From NCBI GenBank assembly GCA_946122785.1, contig CAMGYJ010000002.1, positions 55,267,703 to 55,331,702 on the forward strand: a DNA stretch of 64,000 nucleotides, written 5' to 3'. The position numbers and the translations under genes were made by a program. Of the stretch, positions 55,264 through 64,000 are shown in pieces (position 1 is the stretch's first letter; the number at the start of each line of letters is the position of its first letter). Source of the stretch: Linum tenue. Taxonomy: Eukaryota; Streptophyta; Magnoliopsida; Malpighiales; Linaceae. The notes beneath the pieces are model-generated. The model was not told the origin of the DNA and did no database searches. It saw only the letters and a list, made by a program, of their open reading frames with translations.

Positions 55264-55986
55264 GTTGGTTACGTAACCTATCTTAAACATGTAAGAAGTG
55301 GGCATTAGCATCATAATTGAATAGAAATCTATGATTTTTTTTTTGAAAGGTTATAGAAATCTATTATTGGAAAAGCCCCTCATATGTGTTATCATTATGT
55401 TAACTATTATTATAATCACTCTAGCGAACTTAAAATAACGAATGAAGGGAGATCATGGAAATAAATAAAAGGCCATATTATTATGTCCATATATTTAATG
55501 CCCTAATAAATTGTTTCGTCTATGAAATGGAAAGTTCATGGCTTCCCTCAAACTTAGAAACTAGAAAATGAAAAGTACCAAAAACAGCTAACGAAGAAAG
55601 AGGCCATGATTGGTGTTCATGAATCATGATACATAAACTAGTACTTTATCCGTGAAAAGTATTATTTTTCGATAGATTATTTGTGAAATATATGGAATGG
55701 AAAATGCAAAATATTGCTCTTAAAAAAGAAGAAAATACAATAATTGCACTTCGGGTTAAGGGAAGTCACCTTCGTTATTCAAGTTTTTAATAATACAATT
55801 AATATGAAAACCCCATTCATTCAATTTGTTGCATTTAAGGTGAAACTATTCGGCATAAAATCAGACCAGATCATATAATTTTTTGAAAGTCACCCGATCA
55901 TATAAAATGATCCATAATAAAATGAAAATCTGCCTTAAATTAAATTAAATGGAAACTCTGGCTAATTTATAAATCTAACGAACAAT
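55264..55986. other. AT-rich intergenic sequence
   Basis: No gene, RNA or repeat recognised. Confidence 0.4.
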
Positions 55987-55994
55987 AACTGAAC

Positions 55995-56389
55995 TAGTTA
56001 TGACAATGGGTCTGATCGGGGCAATACACATGCCCCGTCCCATGCTATTACGGGTCGGGGCGGCGGGGAATACCCGCGCGGGTACGGGGCGGGTCGACCA
56101 ATCCTTATATGCTATTTGGAAAAAATACAAGAAAAATTTAATTTTTATGATAAAATGAATGGGAAAAGACTTCATGAATGGATAATAGTGATAATATAAT
56201 GGGTAATTGAGTCTATTTAGTTGAAAGATTAAGTCTAACTAGTTAATCTTGACATAGAAAAGTCGAATTAGGAGATATATGAATGGATGACATTAGAAAT
56301 TGACTTAGAATGGGCCAAGATCAGGGCGGGGCGGGGCCCATCGCGGCTCAGGTCGGGTAAAACCCAGCGGGTTCAAATTGTCATCCCTA
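55995..56389. mobile_element. hAT-type MITE (395 bp)
   Basis: Ends tagttatgacaatggg and complement tagggatgacaattt. The 8-bp duplication is aactgaac (55987-55994) / aactaaac (56390-56397), one mismatch. GC-rich cggggcgggg blocks sit at both sides of an AT-rich core. Confidence 0.78.
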
Positions 56390-56397
56390 AACTAAAC

Positions 56398-57544
56398 ACA
56401 ATTGTTGTAGAACGGAGAGTGAGGTAAAATAAGGATTTGGAACTTCCACACTTGCACTTGAAGTAGTGTGAGATCCACTAATGAATAGTAACTCTAATGT
56501 TAGGCTTTTATATATTAATTAATTAATTAATTTCCATTAAGGAAAGCGAAAGCCAAACAAAGTAAGATGATTACAAGAGTGTGTATAAGCTATTAGATAT
56601 TATTTTTGTGTTAACTGAGTTTTACGAATGAAAATAAAATTTTAATTTTGTTAATGAGAAGTCAAAATTGGAATCAAATTATAAATCAATCATATCAAAA
56701 TATTAAAAGGATCAAATTCTTTTTATTATGTAATGAATATTTTACATCCTTAATTACAATTTAGAAAAAAATTGTAAGAAATAAATATAGTGGCCCTTTC
56801 TTCTCTAATGAGGAATGCCCCTTTCATATGATCATATTCATATCCATGGGTGATCGGATTCTCTCAAAATGTGACCCCATCATTCAATTTCTTCTTTCAC
56901 TTTCTTTTATTCCATTAAATGTCTCTAATTATTATTTTATTGGGAGATGTAAATCTCAATAGTGACCTTCACGTTGGCCTCTAATTTTCTGATATTTCGG
57001 ATCATCACATGACCATTTCCTCAACTTCCTCAAATGAAAACTCCATACCATAAAACAAAGAAAGTTCCAGTCTTTCACTTCCTTATAATCTCATCTATCT
57101 TTAGCTCTTAATCCTCTTTCCCCATTTCTCTTGATCAATTTTCCCTCCCCGTTTCTCTGTTCTTCTTGCTCTGTGTTTACCCATTCAACCAAGCTAGGAT
57201 CTTTTATTTCTTTTTTGGTTCTTTAATCCTTTTCTTTTCCATGCCCTTTTGCTCCCTTTAGTGGGTCTTTGTTTTCTTGGGTTGTGTCTCATTCGTCCAA
57301 AAAATCACTAAAGACACGAACTTTCTCCACCTTTTCCCTAATTTCCCCCAATTTTGCCCGTTTTCTCCCATCTGGGTTCCTCTCTTTTCGACACAAAGAT
57401 GGTGTCTTTCTCGAAAGATAAGCCTTCCCTTCCTCTCATTTCCTTCGTCCGTCCCTAAGAGATCCCAGTTTCTTCTCTGTTTGAAGGGGTTTTCAGGGAC
57501 CTAAAGGGTTCCTTTTGCGTTTTGGTTTATTTGTCCATGAGTTG
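56398..57544 (+). promoter_or_regulatory. Upstream region and 5' UTR of the RhoGDI gene
   Basis: No other gene. AT-rich to about 56990, then strongly pyrimidine-rich from 57050 to the start codon, typical of a plant 5' leader. A weak TATA-like ttataat is at 57083. A 5' UTR intron ending ttttcag at 57497 is possible but unproven. Small ORFs in the leader (57277) are not supported as genes. Confidence 0.45.
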
Positions 57545-59567
57545 ATGTCTTTGGCTGTGTCGAGTTCAAGTAATATGGGTTTGGATGGCAACAACCAGAA
57601 TGAAGAGATTGACAAGCAGCATGAAGATGAAGGTGTAGAGAAGATTTCAAAGCACATGAGCCAATCTTCCTTAGATGGAGGTGGTGGTGGTGACGAGGAT
57701 GAAGACGATGATGAAGTTGCCAATAAGCTTGAGCTTGGTCCTCAGTATACTCTCAAGGAACAGCTCGAGAAAGATAAGGTTTGTTCAGAAAAGAAAGCAG
57801 TTTTTTGCTTTGAGTTTGAATTTGTGTAGCTGATTTTTTAATTTGTCAAAAATTGTTTGATTTTGTATGTTCAGGATGACGAGAGCCTCAGGAAGTGGAA
57901 GGAACAGCTCCTCGGAAGTGTGGATTTTGAGAATATTGGAGGTAATTATTTGTGTTCAATAACTGTGGGTTGGAATTGGAGTTGTAATTAAGGGTCTTGG
58001 TTACTGGTTTTTGTGGACTGAAAGAATGGTTGAGATGTGATCTGTTCCCATCATTCAACGTTATACATTGATGGTTTAGCTACTGAGTTTTTACCCTACT
58101 GCATTAATTGGGTCCATACTTTTAGGTAAGAAGTAAAAGCTCCAAATGATCCAAGATGTGATGCTCATGTCTGAATTTCAGTCTTACATGTAAAGGTTGG
58201 GAGCTCCTTAGGAAAGTTCTAATGGGTAGACTTTACCTTTGTAATTGACATTAAATGGGTTAGCTGTGTCTAGTTTAAGAAATCCATGTAAGGGAAGAAG
58301 GGAATGACGTTCAAATGGGTAAGCCAATTGTTCATCATTGTATAAACGAAACTGCCTTGTTGATTTTCAGTCGTAAGAGGACATCGTTCTGTTCTGCAAT
58401 GACTAGTGGATGCCTACTGTAGTTAAATTGAATTCTATCTGTTCTGTTGGTTGTTTGCAGAAACGCTGGAGCCGGAAGTGAAAATTCTCAGCCTATCGAT
58501 TGTTTCTCCTGATAGAGCTGATATCGTGCTGTCTATCCCCGAGGATGGGAAGCCAAAAGGTTCTTGGTTTACTTTGAAGGAAGGAAGCCAATACAAGTTG
58601 AAGTTTGCCTTCCAAGTCAGCAACAACATTGTATCTGGTCTCAGGTACACCAACACTGTCTGGAAAACTGGTGTCAAGGGTAAGTGTGGCATCTCCATTC
58701 CTAACGGAGTTCCTTTGCAAATCATTTCTTATACAAGTTGGAACTTATTAGTAGGTTGCCTTGTGAACCCTTAATAGTATTTGAACGATGGATCAGAGTG
58801 TGATTCTTATAGCTAGAGGTCTTATGCAGTTGATGGCACAAAGGAGATGCTGGGTACCTTTAGTCCTCAGCCGGAACCTTACGTACATGAGATGCCAGAA
58901 GAGTCCACCCCATCTGGCATGTTTGCTAGGGGATCATATTCTGCAAAATCAAAGGTTGGTTCTTCTCATCGAGTCATTGTTGTATTGTGTCCTGAATGTG
59001 CAGAGGTTTCCCCTATTATGGACTTACCCAACGCTCTTAAATAACTAACTATGATTTTATACATCTTGAACATTTTGAGCATAGTATATATTGCATTCAA
59101 GTGTTATCCAATCTCGTAATTTGATATACCATGTGAACTTTAGCAGCTTCTAGTTAGAAGGGAAAGCATTAAATCACTGAATTGGCATTATTACCTGCTC
59201 TGGATTTCCTTAATCATTGCTGAACCAATTACAATGGTTTTTACAAATAAGGCTCCATGACAAAACTGGATTTAATAATAGTTATCAAAATAGACCCACA
59301 CCAACCCTTCTCAATCAATCATCACCGTGTGAAATAACTGTCTGCCTGTGTTGTACATTGTGGTCCAATTTCTCACTGAACCTAGTTGGTTCTCGTTGCA
59401 GATTAGTACAGACCATAACTTATCATTATATTGATGAATTTGAAACTCCATCATTGATCTCTTGCATTTGCTTTGATGCATCGCAGTTTGTGGATGATGA
59501 TAACAAATGCTACTTGGAGATTAATTACACGTTCGACATCAGGAAAGAATGGGCACCGACCAGTTGA
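57545..59567 (+). CDS. RhoGDI1: Rho GDP-dissociation inhibitor (RhoGDI), five exons
   Basis: Exons 57545-57778, 57875-57941, 58461-58679, 58830-58954 and 59487-59567 give 241 residues; all introns are GT-AG. The protein starts MSLAVSSSSNMGLDGNNQNE, with a variable acidic N-terminus (residues 1-62), then ELGPQYTLKEQLEKDK and DDESLRKWKEQLLGSVDFEN (regulatory arm). The immunoglobulin-like prenyl-binding domain spans about 100-241 (SWFTLKEGSQYKLKFAFQVS, GLRYTNTVWKTGVK, MLGTFSPQPEPYVHEMPEES, CYLEINYTFDIRKEW). It matches Arabidopsis RhoGDI1/SCN1 in order and length. It holds ROP GTPases in the cytosol in the GDP state by masking their prenyl group, focusing growth in root hairs and pollen tubes. 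An in-frame TTG-led extension exists at 57515; the ATG at 57545 fits the family. Confidence 0.93.
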
Positions 59568-60120
59568 ACCAGAAGTAGTGTTTTCCCCTCTTGACAAAGC
59601 GAACGATCGCCCTCGTCCTCAATGATCCCTCTCCTTTGCCCGGCTAACATTTCTGGTTCCTAGTTTTTTTGAGATTTCTCTCCCTCCCTCCTCCCTTCTC
59701 CGATTTCCTTTTCCTTTATTGATTTGGATCCATGCACCTTAAGTTCATTGTTCTGTATTTTTCCCCCCTGCAATAGAGAGACGGAAAGAAATTGTTTCAC
59801 AATGACCATTAATAAAGGGAACTGTTCTGAAGTTCTGGCTTCCAAAATTCTAACCTTTCTTGGTTTCACTTGTGGAAACATCAAAATGAAGGCCAGAACC
59901 AGCATCCCTTTAATAAATGGTACATTTATTCTTTGTCTTCTTGGTGTTGTGTTAGATTAGGTATTCCACAGGTCAGCAAAAACGAAAGGTGCATGGCTAG
60001 ACTGCTTGAAGATGAATAGATCAGGAATTGGTGGAATTTGTTTTCTTTTATTTGGATATTGGACTCCCCTACCTCACTGTTTCCCTGTTTTTCTTTATTT
60101 TCGGAAAGTTATTCTATATT
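59568..60120 (+). other. Likely 3' UTR and downstream flank of RhoGDI
   Basis: Candidate poly(A) signals aataaa near 59811 and 59911. ORFs here (59660-59960) lack homology. Confidence 0.45.
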
Positions 60121-62930
60121 ATTTCATTGGTGTTAGGCCGGATCAGGCAAAGCCCAGCCTAACCGACAATCCAGCAAACTAGGTTGCTGAAGAGCCCAAA
60201 AGCTCGTTCCCTGTCCAGTTAGCAAACCAGGGCTCGAACAGGACGAAAGCAACAGTGACAGATGTCTGCATAAGAGAAAGGATGAATTGAACCAAGATGC
60301 ATAATTTCGTTTGCTAAAGAAAAATTGCACGAGTCATTTGGTCCATTTTCAAATGTTTCCATTCCATGAATCTCCAAATCACTCATTCTTTAATCCAAAA
60401 TTTTCAACTATATCCTTATCTCTATCTTCACTATTTATGATTTGTTTTCCATGTCATTGCTTCATCTCCTTGCAAAATTAACTTTTGCTTTCTCACAAGT
60501 TTTACAAACGACGAAGATGATCATCTACCTAGTGACGCATCTTTATCATTCATAACACCACCATTTGTAATTATGAAGGACATTGTCTTTTATAGAGAAA
60601 GTTAATATAAAATTATTATTTAAAATTAGTCAGAAATTATCGTCAACCCATTCGAATTGGCCAAAACAATTGGCGTCCATCCTGGAGCCACTAACTTGTT
60701 TTTACGCATAGCATACAATCATGAACGCAAAGGATTACACAGCACATGAACACGAGCCATATACACACCAAAGGAAAATGGAAGATACTACCGAGACAAC
60801 ATACCAGGAGAGGCCACCTCGTCAGGATACACACCTCAGACCAACATCTCATAGTCCGGGGATGTGATGTGCAACTTCCAAACTGTCATCCTAGCCCTCC
60901 AGGATGGCAACGCACGTCTAGAAGGCCACCTAAACGCTTTTGTCTCCAGCATGCAGCTCATCAATGTTCTAACGCTTCCTTGCGTAAGGCCTTCCCCTCA
61001 ACCTTCTCTTCCGGCTGCCGTAACCAAAGCAGACAAAATCAAGATTTAACGTAAAATAAAAAATGGGGTAAATTCGAAATTGTAATATCAAAACGTAAAC
61101 TCGTAGGATTTTAGGTTCATATAAAACAAACAAAGAATGATATTAATAAGGTATATCATGAATAACAAAAAAATGCATAACACTTACAATCATAATTTCT
61201 CAAGGTTAATTCCAACTTATCAAGGTTACTATTGGAAAGTGACGAATCGGTGATGTTTAAGGCGTTGATATGAATTGACGATGATTAGATGGTCGATGGT
61301 GGCTAGTGAGAGAGAACTAGATAATGTAGATGGAGGAGAAAGAAAAAAGGCGTTATACCTTACCAATTTGGGGGAACTAAGTAAAACCGACTAAAAGATT
61401 TGATCTTATTCATTTAACTCGGTTTGAATTGCTCCAAATAAAATCAATTCAACATAGACCATGAAAATTGAAGTATTAAGCACCATAGAAGCACATACGA
61501 TAGACTTAGTGGGCATGTTAATAATGATGGAAAAGTCTTCCGCTTTCCAAAGTTTAACTTCGTGTACGCTTTCTATTCAAAAAGATACAACAAATTCATT
61601 TATTGTAATTGGTAATGATTGTTATATTCGTTTATACAGACTCGAGTTCAATCTTGATATTGATATTTTTCTATGAAATAAATAATTAATTGTAAGGACA
61701 AAAATATCATTCCTACTTTTACTTTCGTTGCAGAAAATTTGAAAAAAAAAATACAAAATTCTACCGTAATGGAGGATTCGGTTTTGACAAAACTAAAAAA
61801 ACCATTCGAGAAACCGCCATATACCCATCGCCATTGGTAACTTAAGCAAGGATCACCAGATCTCCATCGAAAGGGCAATACCATCTTCTCTTCCGACAAC
61901 AACTTCCCATCCTCTTCTCTTCTCCACGGGAAGCCACAGCTCGCTGCTTCTCCATACAAGCATTACATTAACGGCTACTCATTTCTACACTTCACTTCTT
62001 TCTTTCAACAAAACCTCCTTTTCTTGAGCCAAAATTCATTTTTGTAACAAGATTTCAACATAGTACTTTAGGAAAAACTAATATTAGATCCATTTAAAAA
62101 AAATCTTATCTAACTTAAGTTGCTATCACGATATGGTTTCAACATATTATTAGGCTTTTCATAACTGAAATGTCACTTTTTTTTTGTTGGTTTATAAAGC
62201 TGGATGCTTGGCCCTAACCTTTATTAATAATCACTCTGGAATTGGAGGTTCCAAAAGTGTCCAAAGAGAGCATTTTGTCAAGTAACTGCAACATAGATGT
62301 AGTTTGGATGTGGATGATCGATTTTATCTAAGTTTAAGTACGACATGTTGATGCATTAAATTTGATTGATGAACTTTTGTTTGAGTAGACTGTGTGAAAG
62401 TGAAATCAAATTTGAATACTCTCAATAATTTGAATTATTGGAGTAGATTGAATCTCAACAATCTATTAGTTAAGACGAAACAGTAAGTCATTTATTTGCT
62501 AACATTGTCTGCACGAGGATTTACAATATAGATTAGGGATATAATTAACTATGTTTATTGTATGACATAAGATATAGGATGATATTAGCTATGTTGATTA
62601 CGAGGAGATGGGCAAATTGTTTGGTTTAATCACTTCACAGCCCCTAATCGAAGTCAATTGTTTGGTTTGTAGATTAAATTAGGTTCACATCGTAGCACTA
62701 GCACCATGACTGCGAACTTCTATGGCGTACTTCAGGATCACATGTGCTCACTGACAATTTACAGCTGTGGAGGATAGCATAGTAAAACTAATAAACTATT
62801 ATGATTCTTGTATAATAAATAATAATTTGTTGTAATCTTATGATCAAGTTGGTGGGAATTTTATTATTGATGAAACTGATATAGTTGGATATGATGTTAT
62901 TGTTATTAAGGGATGAATTAGTCTGTAGAT
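60121..62930. other. AT-rich intergenic with a possible degraded retroelement leader
   Basis: Around 60670-60695, caattggcgtccatcctgga resembles a decayed Ty3/Gypsy primer site (usual form attggcgccgtctgtggg). 60746-61049 holds short ORFs that could be a gag start. This is weak. From 61050 to 62930 no gene, RNA gene or repeat was recognised; the minus ORF at 61648-61959 has no domain. Confidence 0.3.
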
Positions 62931-64000
62931 TTTTTTTTTGATAATGGTGAAACGATTATATTAAAGCAAGAAAGGAAAAAGAAACAACACGTTCAAGACC
63001 CCAGCTCTGGTTCAAACAGCTGAACCAAAAAACCTGGGCAACACAAAGCCAAAAACCCTCCTCACAACTAAGTGGACCAGACCACTTCTGAAAGAGGCGA
63101 GCAAAAGCAGAACCAAGACAAAGTCAAACAAAAAAACAAAAAAAACAACAACAGACAGAAGACACTCCGCTGGCACCCCGCCACTTCCACACGAGACAAG
63201 CAAAGAAGCAACAGACAAAGAAAAGCTCCACAGGCTTCCCTGCTCGTCCAGAAACTGCCCGAGGAAGGTGGACAAAACGAAAGCAATCCTGAGAGCGCAA
63301 AGCCACAAACAAAAGAGGCCGCGAACTCTGGAAATTCTGAACGGCACAAGACACCTCGCCCGTCAAGAAGCAAAGGGCAGAAGAGGTGGAGAAACAGGGG
63401 GAAGATTAATGAGAGTGCTGCTGCAATCGATGAAGCCAATCCCTGCCGATATCTTTAGACACCTTGCCCATAGCGATGGGCCACTCGATCATTGCCTTGA
63501 ACGCTTTTAAAGAGACAGACAGCGGATCAAGGTGCTTATCCTTGAAGATTCTCCTGTTTCGCTCGAGCCATAGCTGCCAAAAGATGGCGTGAAGGGCACC
63601 ATAGTTGATCCAACCGTCGAAGTTGTCCGGAGTATCGGACTTCCATCTGCTGATCGAGGATTGGAGATCGTCAGCGAGAGACTCGATGCTTGAGCAGAAG
63701 AGTCGGCTTATCCTCCAAACCTCCTTGCTGAAGTCACAGTGAATGAAAATGTGCGCTGCTGTCTCCTCATCTCTACCACAGAGTTCGCATCTATTCGCGA
63801 GTTGTCCACCCCTCTTTTTGATGATGTCAAGAGTGAGATGTTTCTCGAGGTAAGTAAGCCACATGAAAAAGCAAATCTTCGATGGTATGATCGACTTCCA
63901 GACGGCCTTTGCGGGGAAGTTGTTGATGCCCGGAAATTGGTCTTTTGTTAAAGCCCTGTACATAGAACGCACGGAAAAAGGGTGATCCGCAGAAGGAAGC
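62931..64000 (-). pseudogene. LINE (L1-type) 3' part, zf-RVT end of ORF2, runs off the window
   Basis: The minus frame 63406-63972 encodes WKSIIPSKICFFMWLTYLEK and the zinc-binding CELCGRDEETAAHIFIHCDF, then WQLWLERNRRIFKD, the typical zf-RVT C-terminus of plant L1 reverse transcriptases. The 188-residue stretch is open and closes with a stop at 63406. The remaining 470 bases are 3' UTR (A/C-rich on plus), and the T tract at 62930-62941 is the poly(A) tail. The upstream RT lies beyond 64000, so intactness cannot be judged. Confidence 0.82.

Noticed and set aside
57515..57544. N-terminal extension of RhoGDI from a TTG
   Set aside because: Not an ATG, and RhoGDI1 homologues start at MSL, which is the ATG at 57545.
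1..64000. tRNA, rRNA or small RNA genes
   Set aside because: No tRNA A/B boxes with a cloverleaf or rRNA segments noticed; tRNA-like words are retroelement primer sites.

Overview
The window is nuclear DNA of a flowering plant, probably a eudicot. The evidence is genes with GT-AG introns and plant families (a five-exon RhoGDI, a two-exon Hev b 5-like acidic protein) set in AT-rich sequence full of plant transposons (Athila-like, chromovirus-like, Copia, LINE, CACTA, hAT, Mutator). Only two host genes look intact: the Hev b 5-like gene (9655-10294, minus) and RhoGDI (57545-59567, plus). Nearly everything else is transposon, mostly nested, and many boundaries are fixed by target site duplications (TSDs) that can be read directly.

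Layout. 1-287 is a CACTA end. 2290-6191 is a complete LTR element (TSD caatc) whose 5' LTR holds a TA-targeting MITE and a 942-bp hAT element. 7158-7661 is a retroelement-associated ORF. 7991-9160, 10966-11562, 13095-16422 and 16581-18742 are long-TIR, Mutator-type elements; the third is broken by a LINE and a Copia fragment. 19277-23341 is a gag-only chromovirus derivative split by a solo LTR. 24167-24527 is a hAT MITE.

25186-32155 is a young full-length Athila-like element (A: identical-length 1356-bp LTRs, TSD agctc) coding gag and protease but no RT, RNase H or integrase core. 34407-46763 is a related minus-strand element (B). In place of its primer site it now carries a third element (C, 40196-45487) with chimeric LTRs and a 404-residue ORF that is not a recognisable Gag. 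A, B and C share three noncoding hairpins, one with a compensated base pair. 50255-52194 and 52848-55232 are two Pack-MULE-like elements carrying broken pieces of S-adenosylmethionine decarboxylase and of a RabA GTPase; the second sits inside a hAT MITE. 62931-64000 is the 3' end of a LINE.

How the parts work together. A, B and C look like a non-autonomous family that keeps cis signals (LTRs, tRNA-Asp-type primer site, polypurine tract, hairpins) plus Gag/protease or one orphan protein, and would need RT and integrase from elsewhere. All boundaries, identities and domain calls were made by eye.
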